Assembly: GCA_025963635.1 (NCBI GenBank)
Contig: JAOQAK010000002.1
Coordinates: 62,001-126,000 of the forward strand
Direction: 5' to 3'
Length of the DNA: 64,000 nucleotides
DNA from: Ferruginibacter sp.
GTDB taxonomy: Bacteria > Bacteroidota > Bacteroidia > Chitinophagales > Chitinophagaceae
Part shown: positions 44,820-53,237 of the stretch, in pieces
Layout of the letters: each line of letters begins with the position of its first letter
How positions within the stretch are numbered: position 1 is the stretch's first letter
Made by a program: the position numbers and the translations under genes
Notes under the pieces: generated by a model
Seen by the model: only the letters and a program-made list of their open reading frames with translations
The model's database searches: none
Told to the model about the DNA's origin: nothing

Positions 44820-45356
44820 ATGTCAATTGCAGCAAAATACCGCCCCTATTATACTTACGAAGATTACTGTCAGTGGGAGGGCAATTGGGAGTTAATTGAA
44901 GGGATGCCTTATGCAATGGCGCCCGCACCTGTTCCGGCGCACCAGAGAGCAGGCTTATTATTGGCCAGGCGGTTTGACGAAGCTTTAGAAAAATGTAAAA
45001 AATGCAAAGTGTTTCTTCCCTTGGACTGGAAGATTGATGACCATACCATCGTTCAGCCCGATCTGCTGATCATTTGCGATAAAATAGATAAAAAATTCCT
45101 GGATTTTCCGCCAGCCTTGATCGTGGAAATATTATCACCTGCTACTGCGTCAAAAGACCGCGGCGAAAAAATGGAATTGTACCAGTCGCAAAAAGTAAAA
45201 TATTACCTCATTGTAGATCCACAATTTAAAAAAGTGGAGATCTATGAATATATCAATGGCCGGTACGAGCCTGTATCGGTAAACCCAACCACCTACCGCT
45301 TCAACCTGCCCGGCGATTGTGAGGCCGAAGTTAATCTTGTGGATATTTGGGAGTAA
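44820..45356 (+). CDS. Uma2-family (DUF820) putative endonuclease
   Basis: 178 aa. Core motifs: YYTYEDYCQWEGNWELIEGM at the N-terminus, TIVQPDLLIICD (first Asp), PALIVEILSPATASKDRGEK (Glu and downstream Lys), and VKYYLIVDP. It is the second family member in the window and belongs to the more canonical group; identity to the first is low. It precedes mutL by 45 bp on the same strand. Its cellular role is unknown. Confidence 0.87.
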   Translation: MSIAAKYRPYYTYEDYCQWEGNWELIEGMPYAMAPAPVPAHQRAGLLLARRFDEALEKCKKCKVFLPLDWKIDDHTIVQPDLLIICDKIDKKFLDFPPALIVEILSPATASKDRGEKMELYQSQKVKYYLIVDPQFKKVEIYEYINGRYEPVSVNPTTYRFNLPGDCEAEVNLVDIWE

Positions 45357-45390
45357 CCCATAATTATCTACGTAATTTTACAGAAAAATA

Positions 45391-45396
45391 AAGGAG
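45391..45396 (+). promoter_or_regulatory. Shine-Dalgarno AAGGAG before the TTG start of mutL
   Basis: AAGGAG lies five bases upstream of TTG at 45402. A strong Shine-Dalgarno is unusual in this window, where most genes lack one, and it fixes the non-ATG start. Confidence 0.7.
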
Positions 45397-45401
45397 TCAT
45401 T

Positions 45402-47261
45402 TTGCCAGATATCATTCAATTATTACCTGATAATATAGCCAACCAGATTGCCGCCGGTGAAGTAATACAGCGACCGGCGAGCGCCGTGAAAGAATTACTC
45501 GAAAATGCTGTTGATGCCGGCGCCACCCAAATAAAACTGGTGGTGAATGACGCAGGGAAAGCCCTTGTACAGGTGATTGACAATGGAAAGGGGATGAGTG
45601 AAACGGATGCCCGCATGAGTTTTGAACGGCATGCTACTTCCAAAATAAGAAATATAGAGGATCTTTTTCATATCAAAACCATGGGCTTCAGGGGCGAGGC
45701 ATTGGCGAGTATTGCTGCCGTAGCACAGGTAGAATTGAGATCGAAAAAAGAGTCGGAAACTACCGGAACTTATATCGAGATCGACAATAGCGTGGTAAAG
45801 AAGCAGGAGGCGATTGCCATGGAAACGGGCACCAGCATCGCCATGAAGAATTTGTTTTTTAATGTGCCGGCCCGCCGCAATTTCTTAAAAAGTAATCCAT
45901 CCGAGCTTCGTCATATTGTAGATGAGTTTATCAGGGTGGCCATGTCGTTTCCGGATATCTTCTTTTCGCTTACCAGCAACGGTCAGCAGGTGTTTCACCT
46001 GGAAAGGGGTACTTTGAAACAGCGCATCGTACAGATTTTGGGCAACAATTACAGTTCAAAACTGGTAAATGTGCAGGAACAAACGGATTACATGAATATC
46101 TATGGTTTTGTGGGCAAGCCTGAAACCGCCAAGAAGACCCGGGGCGATCAATATTTTTTTGTAAACAACCGTTTTATTAAAAGTGCCTACCTCAATCATG
46201 CTGTGATGGGCGCTTTTGATTCGATGATTGCCAAGGATAGTTTCCCGATGTATACTTTGTTCATTGATTTGGATCCTGCCCAACTTGATATCAACGTGCA
46301 TCCCACCAAGCAGGAGATAAAGTTCGAAGATGAGAAAATCGTGTATGCATTTGTGCAAAGTGCGGTAAAGCATGCGCTGGCCCAGTTCAGTATTTCACCC
46401 ACCCTCGACTTTGAACTGGATTCAACCATTCAACAGTTGGATGCGGTAAGTAAACCATTTACGGAAGAAAGAAAATCATCCGTCGCTTCCTCTTCGCTGT
46501 ACAACACATTTTCTCAAAAAAACCAAGCCCATTTTATTGAAAATAAAAGCGAGCTGAAGCACTGGAGGGATTTTTACGAGCCTTTGCCTAAAGAACAGTC
46601 ACCCCAAACAAGCGATCCCTTACCTGCACCAAACCAATCCACCCCGGTAAGTAACCATTCACCGCTGTATAGTGAAATGTGCAGGCAGGTACAGGAGGAA
46701 ACTCCTTTGCAGCAAATGCATTGTACTTATATCCTGGCGCAAAACGACGCCGGTTTTATTGTTATTCACCAGCAAAATGCGCATGAACGCATTTTATATG
46801 AACGATTTATAAAAGCGCTGGATGGAAAACCGATCGCTATTCAACAAAGCTTGTTTCCCCAAACAATGGAACTGGCTGCGGGAGATGTTGTTGTATTGAA
46901 GGAATTGCTTCCCGACCTGCATTACCTGGGGTATCACCTGGAACCCTTCGGCAACAATACTTTCGTTATCCAGGGTACTCCGGCAGATGTAGACCAGGGA
47001 AATGAAAAAACCGCCATAGAAAAAATGCTGGAGCAATACAAGCATTTCAGCAGCGACCTGAAATATAGTAAGCGTGAAAAACTATTGCGCTCCCTTGCCT
47101 GGCAACAGGCGATCAAAGCCGGCAGGGCATTGTCGCAAAAAGAAATGAGATCATTGGTGCAGGACCTTTTTACCTGTTCATTGCCAAATATTACCCCCAA
47201 CGGTAAACCTACTTACACGGCCTTTAAAAAATATGAGCTCGACAGGATGTTCGGAAGATGA
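45402..47261 (+). CDS. mutL: DNA mismatch repair protein MutL, lacking endonuclease motifs
   Basis: 619 aa. The N-terminal GHKL ATPase is canonical: AAGEVIQRPASAVKELLENAVDAGA, IDNGKGMSE, TMGFRGEALASIAAV and GTSIAMKNLFFNVPARRNFL. The C-terminal dimerisation domain is present. However, the endonuclease motif DQHA(x)2E(x)4E is altered to HQQNAHERILYE (residues 456-467), the ACR-type motif to LAWQQAIKAG, and the CPHGRP-type zinc motif to TPNGKP (598-603). It probably has no nuclease activity of its own. It starts at TTG, supported by a Shine-Dalgarno, and converges with the PBP4 gene with no spacer (45 bp after Uma2). Confidence 0.95.
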   Translation: MPDIIQLLPDNIANQIAAGEVIQRPASAVKELLENAVDAGATQIKLVVNDAGKALVQVIDNGKGMSETDARMSFERHATSKIRNIEDLFHIKTMGFRGEALASIAAVAQVELRSKKESETTGTYIEIDNSVVKKQEAIAMETGTSIAMKNLFFNVPARRNFLKSNPSELRHIVDEFIRVAMSFPDIFFSLTSNGQQVFHLERGTLKQRIVQILGNNYSSKLVNVQEQTDYMNIYGFVGKPETAKKTRGDQYFFVNNRFIKSAYLNHAVMGAFDSMIAKDSFPMYTLFIDLDPAQLDINVHPTKQEIKFEDEKIVYAFVQSAVKHALAQFSISPTLDFELDSTIQQLDAVSKPFTEERKSSVASSSLYNTFSQKNQAHFIENKSELKHWRDFYEPLPKEQSPQTSDPLPAPNQSTPVSNHSPLYSEMCRQVQEETPLQQMHCTYILAQNDAGFIVIHQQNAHERILYERFIKALDGKPIAIQQSLFPQTMELAAGDVVVLKELLPDLHYLGYHLEPFGNNTFVIQGTPADVDQGNEKTAIEKMLEQYKHFSSDLKYSKREKLLRSLAWQQAIKAGRALSQKEMRSLVQDLFTCSLPNITPNGKPTYTAFKKYELDRMFGR

Positions 47262-48728
47262 TCAATATTTTTCCCTGATATCCATAAGGAATTTTTCAAC
47301 CGCCCTGCGAACGGGTGTGGCGGCGCCCTGGTAATGATTGGCGAGTACTGAAAAGATCAGCAGCTTATTTTTTTTGGTGATGATGAAACCGCTTAAAGCA
47401 CAGTGATTGCTGAGTGTACCTGTTTTAGCAAAAATAAATCCTGCATCTTTTTTATAATACGCCTTAATGGTGCCTTCTCCACCCGTAGGTAAAATGTTTT
47501 TTAACCGCTCCAGCCCGAATTCATTTTTCATTTTGTTGAGAATGTACACAAACGATTGCGGTGTAAATAAATTGTAACGGCTGAGCCCGCTGCCATCCAC
47601 CCATTTTGGTTTCTGTGGAATGTCTTTGAGGTCTTTGCTTAAAATGGTATCAATGATTTTTTCATCACTCATATAGCCCAGCAATTGATTGCTCGCCATC
47701 AATAAAGTTTGCTCCGCAAAGAAATTATCGCTGCGGTGCATCATGGGTTTAAAGAGCGAATCGGAAGGCTGGGAAAGGATGATATTTTTGAGCCTTTGCT
47801 GATGGTCCCTGCTAACAATCACGGTTGAATGCAAAGTATCCTGCAACATTTGGATGATGTCTGCTGCATTCGGCGTGAAAGGGATTGTTATTTGTTTGTT
47901 GGTGCCCCTGGTGATGGTTAGTAAATTATCATCCCATCTCTTTTGTACAGCAAAGCCACTGTCCAGTCTTGTATTTTCCGGCACTAAATACTGTATACTA
48001 CCCGGGATGGTTGATATTTTTTCACCGGTGTTTTTGATATTTACCAGGTTTGCATATACAGGGAAATTACTTCTTTGTGCCATATAGGCTTCCTGGTAAT
48101 CATCCCAGGCCCAGCCATACCCTAAAAAATTTTCCTTAAAGTTGCTGTTGATAAAAGTGATGTATTTATAATGGCTGAGCAAATTAAAAGCTGGTTGGGA
48201 TAAATACTCATCATTCAAAAAGCTAGGATCGCCGGCAGGTTGGATAAGGATCGTTGAATCATTTTCCACTTCGTACCGGAGAGAAGGAAGGCTGTCGCCC
48301 AAATATTTAAGACCGGCATACAGCGAAAACAATTTGGTGTTGGAAGCCGGTACAAAATATTTTGTTGCATCATAATTGTACCAATATTTTCCGGTGGCGG
48401 GTTCATAAATACTGATGCCGATATGCCCGGTGCTGACAGCGGAGTCTTTTAGTAAAACTTTTGTGGCCTGTTTGGAAATCTGTTTGGAAACGGAGCAGGA
48501 AGATACCATCAGCAGTGATCCGATGAGCAGGCACCCTGCAGCATAAATATGTTTGCAACCAGTGAAAACTATTCGGACAGGAGGCTGAAGCTGCCCACTG
48601 GTATGCCGTTGAAAGGATTGCGACGCAAGGATGCTGCCATGAAAACCGATGCCGGTATTATTATTTATTTGTTGCGTGTTTATAAACTTCATCACAAGAT
48701 TTTTAATACTCATAGACAACATTCGCAT
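47262..48728 (-). CDS. dacB: D-alanyl-D-alanine carboxypeptidase/endopeptidase, PBP4 type (peptidase S13)
   Basis: Penicillin-binding motifs are in order: PASNTKLFS (Ser-x-x-Lys), HRSDNFFAE (Ser-x-Asn) and FAKTGTLSNH (Lys-Thr-Gly), with WVDGSGLSRYNLFTP between the last two. A lipobox (GSLLMVSSC, Cys about residue 78) suggests a lipoprotein, but it is preceded by an unusually long 50-residue leader, so the true start is unclear and may be downstream at a non-standard codon. The enzyme trims or cleaves peptidoglycan cross-links in the periplasm. Confidence 0.9.
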   Translation of the reverse strand: MRMLSMSIKNLVMKFINTQQINNNTGIGFHGSILASQSFQRHTSGQLQPPVRIVFTGCKHIYAAGCLLIGSLLMVSSCSVSKQISKQATKVLLKDSAVSTGHIGISIYEPATGKYWYNYDATKYFVPASNTKLFSLYAGLKYLGDSLPSLRYEVENDSTILIQPAGDPSFLNDEYLSQPAFNLLSHYKYITFINSNFKENFLGYGWAWDDYQEAYMAQRSNFPVYANLVNIKNTGEKISTIPGSIQYLVPENTRLDSGFAVQKRWDDNLLTITRGTNKQITIPFTPNAADIIQMLQDTLHSTVIVSRDHQQRLKNIILSQPSDSLFKPMMHRSDNFFAEQTLLMASNQLLGYMSDEKIIDTILSKDLKDIPQKPKWVDGSGLSRYNLFTPQSFVYILNKMKNEFGLERLKNILPTGGEGTIKAYYKKDAGFIFAKTGTLSNHCALSGFIITKKNKLLIFSVLANHYQGAATPVRRAVEKFLMDIREKY

Positions 48729-48803
48729 ATCAGCAAATTAGCTCATTAGCTAATTATCTGCGGTCATTCATTTTCGCATTTTCAAATTTGCATCATTTTC
48801 AAA

Positions 48804-49931
48804 TTACCCTCTTTCCTGCTCCCTCAACCACCTTTCCGGAATTTCGTTTCTACTGGCATTGATGTAATCGAGATGACTACAGGAAACCAATTTTTTATTG
48901 GGCAATTGCATCCACCAGCGGTTGGTTCTTCGACTTTGTAAAAACACGGTATCTACTTCTGCAAATACAGTATGGAATTCGTTAAAAAGACTACGGTCTT
49001 CGAGCGAGGCTTCCTGTTTGCTGCGACTTTTACCATCGATAAAATACCAGAGCATTTGTGCAATCTGTTTGGCGGTGAGTTCATTGGTATCCGCCTCCGG
49101 CAAGTAGCCGTAGATGCCAAAACTGCTGAGTTGAGTGCTCATGCCCGCATGACGGCTAAGGACGCACGCTTCTTCGCCGGTAAAGCCGTTGGGACTGTTT
49201 CGGTTGGACGGAGCATCGCTGTATTTAATGGCATTGATATCAAAACTCAATAAAGCCGTGTTGCGCAAAACGGGCTCCATTTCTTCCATATTATCTTTTG
49301 CAACGCCTACCCGAAAACAATCGAACCGAAGCTTATCCATTGTTTCGAGCATCCGCGGATGCACATAATAACTTTGGAACCCGATATGGTTGTAATGCCT
49401 TACCAGGTTGGGTTCACTGGTAAGCATTTCGAGCAGAAAATTTTCACTTCTTAAAGCGCTTTCGCCCCTCAGGTCAATGGTGGCATCGATGCAGGTGGCT
49501 TCAATGGTTTTGCCGAGTTCCTTGTATGCATAATATTGAGCAAGGGTAACATCATGGCTTCCGCCGAGTAGCACTACCGTTTTATTCATTCGCAACAATT
49601 CGGTCAAAACTGTTTTGATGGCTGCATAACTATCGTTCAGCGTAGCGCCAGTTTTTACATTGCCAAAATCTGCGATTTGTACATCAAAATGCCAGTAATG
49701 CAACTGGTACAAATGTTTGCGGATTGCATTGGCCGCCGCAAAATTATTATTGGCAACTCCGGCACCTCTTGTTTCGCCTATACCTACCAGCACAATATCC
49801 ACCTCCGACACATCCGGTATTTCTGTGTCATAGCCAACAATATGCCTTGCCAGTTGCCCGTCATTGTAGCCGTTGTCCCCATTCAGTGTATGAATATCAA
49901 TGGGCATTAAAAAATCATGCAGATCGTACAT
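48804..49931 (-). CDS. Arginase/formimidoylglutamase-fold protein with altered metal ligands
   Basis: 375 aa from the ATG at 49931 (MYDLHDFLMPIDIHT). The longer frame to 50060 only adds translated repeat sequence. The ureohydrolase fold is shown by IVLVGIGETRGAGVANN, VVLLGGSHDVTLAQ (His126, Asp127), CIDATIDLRGE (149-153) and LLSFDINAIKYSDAP (231-233). Canonical arginases read DAHxD and SFDxD at the last two; here the His is Thr and the second Asp of SFDxD is Asn. Two metal ligands are therefore changed. It may be a formimidoylglutamase-like enzyme with one metal or a non-catalytic homologue. Confidence 0.8.
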   Translation of the reverse strand: MYDLHDFLMPIDIHTLNGDNGYNDGQLARHIVGYDTEIPDVSEVDIVLVGIGETRGAGVANNNFAAANAIRKHLYQLHYWHFDVQIADFGNVKTGATLNDSYAAIKTVLTELLRMNKTVVLLGGSHDVTLAQYYAYKELGKTIEATCIDATIDLRGESALRSENFLLEMLTSEPNLVRHYNHIGFQSYYVHPRMLETMDKLRFDCFRVGVAKDNMEEMEPVLRNTALLSFDINAIKYSDAPSNRNSPNGFTGEEACVLSRHAGMSTQLSSFGIYGYLPEADTNELTAKQIAQMLWYFIDGKSRSKQEASLEDRSLFNEFHTVFAEVDTVFLQSRRTNRWWMQLPNKKLVSCSHLDYINASRNEIPERWLREQERG

Positions 49932-49972
49932 CCATTTAAAATTTGCAGCAAACTTAAGGAAGATAGTCGATA

Positions 49973-50021
49973 GATGTTGAAGGTTGATGGTTGAAGGTTG
50001 AAGGTTGCTGGTAGAAGGTGG
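49973..50021 (+). repeat. TTGAAGGTTGA-type dispersed repeat
   Basis: TGAAGGTTGATGGTTGAAGG and similar words; the same theme occurs at 6599-6621 and 8695-8728 and, inverted, inside the tandem repeat at 50072-50221. Confidence 0.55.
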
Positions 50022-50071
50022 GTGACCCCGAACCTCAGGCTTTAACCGCCCAATCTGCACCTTCTAATAAA

Positions 50072-50221
50072 ATTGGTACACGGAAAAGGGCTAAAGTGTG
50101 AATGCCTCTTGATCCTTGAACCTTCAACTATCAACCTTCTTACATATTGGTATACGGTTAAAAGCTAAAGAGTGAATACCTATTGAACCTTCAACCTTGA
50201 ACCTTCAACCCTGTACCTTCT
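50072..50221 (+). repeat. Tandem duplication of a 74-bp unit before pheS
   Basis: Unit 1 (50072-50145) and unit 2 (50146-50221) both begin ATTGGTA(C/T)ACGG, continue GCTAAAG(T/A)GTGAAT, then run into AACCTTCAAC words. The gap 49932-50246 contains only these repeats; no gene is seen. Confidence 0.7.
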
Positions 50222-50246
50222 TCCAACATTTCCTTATTTTTGCAAC

Positions 50247-51281
50247 ATGGAGCAGTTGTTACAAAAAATAGACGGATTCAAGAGTGAAATAAACAATTTT
50301 ATCGCCGATAAGGCGGAAGATGCAGAAGCATTTCGTATCAAGTACCTTGGTACCAAAGGCCTGGTGAAGGAAGTAATGGGGGAAATGAAGAACGTGGCTG
50401 CAGAGCAGAAAAGAGAGTTCGGACAGCGATTAAACGAGTTTAAATTATTTGTTGAGGCAAAATACGAGGAACTAAAATCAGCTGCCGGAACTGAACCTTC
50501 TGAAAATGGGTTGCCGAAGCCTGATTTGTCGCTTCCCGGAGATCCGCTGCCCATGGGATCGCGCCATCCAATCAGCCTTGTTCGCAACCAGATTGTTTCT
50601 ATTTTCCAGCGGCTAGGCTTTGCCGTTGCAGAAGGTCCGGAGATCGAGGACGACTGGCATAATTTCACTGCATTGAATATGCCTGAAAACCACACGGCAA
50701 GAGATATGCAGGATACATTTTATATCAGCCAAAGCCCCGACTGGGTGTTGCGTACGCATACTTCCAGCGTGCAGGTTCGGGAGATGGAGAAAGGAAAGTT
50801 GCCGATACGTATTGTTTGTCCGGGTAGGGTGTACCGGAATGAAACCATCAGTGCAAGGGCACACTGTTTTTTTCACCAGGTAGAAGGTTTATACATTGCT
50901 GAAAATGTATCTTTTGCCGACCTGAAACAAACCTTGTATTTTTTTGTGCAGGAAATGTTTGGGAAAGATTTCAAGGTTCGTTTTCGTCCCAGTTATTTTC
51001 CTTTTACTGAGCCAAGCGCCGAAATGGACATTAGTTGCCTGATCTGCGATGGCAGCGGGTGTAATGTTTGCAAGCACACGGGCTGGGTTGAAATTTTAGG
51101 ATGCGGTATGGTTCATCCCAACTTACTCGAAAACTGTGGCATTGACAGCAAGAAATATACAGGCTTCGCCTTTGGAATGGGTGTTGAAAGAATCACTATG
51201 CTGAAATACCAGATCAAAGATTTGAGGTTATTCAGCGAAAATGATGTGCGGTTTTTAAAACAGTTTACCGCCGCTACCTAG
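50247..51281 (+). CDS. pheS: Phenylalanine--tRNA ligase alpha subunit
   Basis: 344 aa, full length. An N-terminal coiled coil (KIDGFKSEINNFIADKAEDA) is followed by the class II catalytic domain. Visible motifs: FQRLGFAVAEGPEIEDDWHNF, DTFYISQSPDWVLRTHTSSVQ, ARAHCFFHQVEGLY, SYFPFTEPSAEMDISC, and GFAFGMGVERITMLKY (motif 3). It forms the alpha2-beta2 synthetase with PheT, whose gene is not adjacent. Bacteroidota commonly separate them. Confidence 0.97.
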   Translation: MEQLLQKIDGFKSEINNFIADKAEDAEAFRIKYLGTKGLVKEVMGEMKNVAAEQKREFGQRLNEFKLFVEAKYEELKSAAGTEPSENGLPKPDLSLPGDPLPMGSRHPISLVRNQIVSIFQRLGFAVAEGPEIEDDWHNFTALNMPENHTARDMQDTFYISQSPDWVLRTHTSSVQVREMEKGKLPIRIVCPGRVYRNETISARAHCFFHQVEGLYIAENVSFADLKQTLYFFVQEMFGKDFKVRFRPSYFPFTEPSAEMDISCLICDGSGCNVCKHTGWVEILGCGMVHPNLLENCGIDSKKYTGFAFGMGVERITMLKYQIKDLRLFSENDVRFLKQFTAAT

Positions 51282-51667
51282 CATCAATCAGCAGACCTCT
51301 TTATTCTTTTTAGCTTCATCGTTTCATGTCAGATACCGTCATATGCTTTCGCTTTCGAAAGCATCCCTATTTATATTGCCAAAAATTCAATTTAGGTTAT
51401 CTTGTAAAAAGAACAATCATCTGTATGATTTACACTGCTTGCGCCCTGCAGGTTACATCCTGTTAATTTAGCTACGATTGAAGGTTGCAATTGAAAACAC
51501 CCAGTTGGTGCGTAGAATATTTTCCCCACCGTTCTAATATATGTATTTTATTAACATTTTACCAGTGGTGTTCAAAGAGCCGTCACTGCTACTTATCCCG
51601 TCATTGGCATCATAATTGGAATCTGGCTATGGAACACAACCACACTTATCTCATAAAAAAAATTACA
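51282..51667. other. 386-bp intergenic region after pheS
   Basis: A perfect hairpin ATGCTTTCG-CTTT-CGAAAGCAT (51343-51364) without a following T run may act as a weak terminator or RNA end. At 51558-51660 one plus frame reads YPVIGIIIGIWLWNTTTLIS and stop, like the last helix of a membrane protein, with no start codon. No complete gene is seen. Confidence 0.4.
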
Positions 51668-52156
51668 ATGAAACTTCGAACCTATGGCTTTATCCTGGTG
51701 ATTATGATGGGTTTATTTACTGCCTGCTCTGTTACCAAGGAAGGAAGATCCATCAAGAAAAGCATCAATGGCAACTGGAGCCTTCAAACCATCAATACGG
51801 AAGGGATTAGCGGGAAATTTACAGCAAAGGTTTTTAATGAAGCAGATTTTAATTGTTTTATCGGCAGCAGCTGGAACTTTATTTCCAATAACGGAACAGG
51901 TTCTTATACATTGGTAGGCGGATCAACCGGCTGTTCTACCCTCGAAAGAAGTATACGGTGGACGGTGTATGAACCGAAGGATGGTCCTAAGGAATTTCAA
52001 TTTAAAAGGTTAGATGAAAAAAGAAATCCTATGGATGATAACAATGGATTTAGGTTAAACGTCTCCATGCTGGATGACAACACCATGCAATTAAAGTCGG
52101 CGATCACTTTCGAGGGAAAGCCAGGAAATATCGTATACAATTTTGTAAAAAAATAA
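51668..52156 (+). CDS. Lipocalin-like lipoprotein (162 aa)
   Basis: Start at 51668 (MKLRTYGFILVIMMGLFTAC, lipobox FTAC); the frame upstream to 51485 is not protein-like. The mature part is a small beta-barrel of the lipocalin-like type: INGNWSLQTINTEGI, FNCFIGSSWNFISNNGTGSY, RWTVYEPKD, and an ending with INYNF-like NIVYNFVKK. It precedes the OmpA-like gene by 18 bp and is probably in the same transcript. It probably localises to the outer-membrane inner face; ligand unknown. Confidence 0.8.
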   Translation: MKLRTYGFILVIMMGLFTACSVTKEGRSIKKSINGNWSLQTINTEGISGKFTAKVFNEADFNCFIGSSWNFISNNGTGSYTLVGGSTGCSTLERSIRWTVYEPKDGPKEFQFKRLDEKRNPMDDNNGFRLNVSMLDDNTMQLKSAITFEGKPGNIVYNFVKK

Positions 52157-52174
52157 TTAAAATCAATAACCTTT

Positions 52175-52894
52175 ATGAAACAGATTTTTGGAAAAGCCAT
52201 GATTACTATTGCCGGGGCAATGATCATGTGCGTGGGTTGCGAAACAACCAAAAAAGCAAACAATGCACAAAAGGGGGCCGTAATCGGTTCAACCAGTGGC
52301 GCTGTTATTGGCGGCGTAATCGGCAATAACGTGGGCAACAAAAACAATACGGCTTTGGGCGCTATCATCGGTGCGGTGGTAGGCGGTGTAGCTGGTGGCG
52401 TAATCGGTAATAAAATGGACAAGCAAGCCGAGGCGATCAAATCGGAAATACCCGGAGCTGAAGTGACCAGGGTAGGTGAAGGAATCAACGTAACTTTTAG
52501 TGAAAAAAATCCGGATGGTTCAAAAGCAGGTGTTTATTTTTCAACCGCTAAATACGACATCAATCCTAACTCAAAACTTGCGCTTGATAAATTGGTAAAG
52601 GTTTTCAATAATTATCCTGAAACCAATATTTTAATTGAAGGCCATACTGATGATGTGGGTACAGAAGCTTACAACGAAACACTTTCAAAACAACGGGCGA
52701 ATGCTGTGGGTAATTATTTAAAATCAGCAGGCATTGCATCTTCAAGACTGACTATCAAATGGTATGGTGAAACGCAGCCTAAGGTAGACAATACTTCGGA
52801 TGCAAACCGTGCAGAAAACCGCAGAGTAGAATTCGCCATTACGGCCAACGATAAAATGAAAGAAGAAGCTGCAAAAGAGGCGGCTAATCATTAA
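52175..52894 (+). CDS. OmpA-family lipoprotein with glycine-zipper domain
   Basis: 239 aa. A lipoprotein signal (lipobox CVGC) is followed by a glycine-zipper region (GAVIGSTSGAVIGGVIG and GAIIGAVVGGVAGGVIG, residues about 35-85). The OmpA-like peptidoglycan-binding domain comes next: ILIEGHTDDVGTEAYNETLS, QRANAVGNYLKSAGI, and NRAENRRVEFAI. The protein links the outer membrane to the cell wall. A perfect-stem terminator follows at 53020. Confidence 0.92.
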   Translation: MKQIFGKAMITIAGAMIMCVGCETTKKANNAQKGAVIGSTSGAVIGGVIGNNVGNKNNTALGAIIGAVVGGVAGGVIGNKMDKQAEAIKSEIPGAEVTRVGEGINVTFSEKNPDGSKAGVYFSTAKYDINPNSKLALDKLVKVFNNYPETNILIEGHTDDVGTEAYNETLSKQRANAVGNYLKSAGIASSRLTIKWYGETQPKVDNTSDANRAENRRVEFAITANDKMKEEAAKEAANH

Positions 52895-53019
52895 GAATGA
52901 TTACTGATTTCAAAAATAGAATCAATCGATGAAATTCGTTTTTGCGCCCAAATTTTTTTATTAACATAAAGATTACCTCTGCGACTACAAACATCAATCT
53001 GAAATTTTGGAAACTATTT

Positions 53020-53054
53020 ATCAGCCATGCTATATAGCATGGCTGATTTTTTTT
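53020..53054 (+). terminator. Strong terminator after the OmpA-like gene
   Basis: A perfect 28-base palindrome (arms ATCAGCCATGCTAT and ATAGCATGGCTGAT, 53020-53047) is followed by a T run to 53054. The rest of the 52895-53237 gap holds no gene and is presumably the pxp promoter. Confidence 0.92.
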
Positions 53055-53237
53055 GAGGCACTATGTGTAAGTTAGCCCACGGTAAATAATTGCCGTTGGC
53101 CGATTGTATTCTCTCTAAATCGTTGCTAAAACCTTACATTGCAATGAAGCGGCGTAAAGTGAAAGTCAGGGCAGGTGCATCCTGTGTCAACATTTCATCT
53201 GTCATTCTCAGTTGCTCATCAATAAAAATTACAGCCA

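Noticed and set aside
49932..50060. N-terminal extension of the arginase-fold protein
   Set aside because: It consists of translated dispersed repeats; homologue-like sequence begins at the Met at 49931.
50234..50695. 153-codon minus-strand frame at the start of pheS
   Set aside because: Antisense to a universal gene; composition is Ser- and Pro-rich without motif.
51485..51667. N-terminal extension of the lipocalin-like lipoprotein
   Set aside because: The lipobox signal begins at 51668; the extension is Cys- and His-rich without pattern.
51997..52488. 163-codon minus-strand Pro/Thr-rich frame
   Set aside because: Antisense of the glycine-zipper region; the Pro-rich pattern comes from reading GGC/GGT codons backward.
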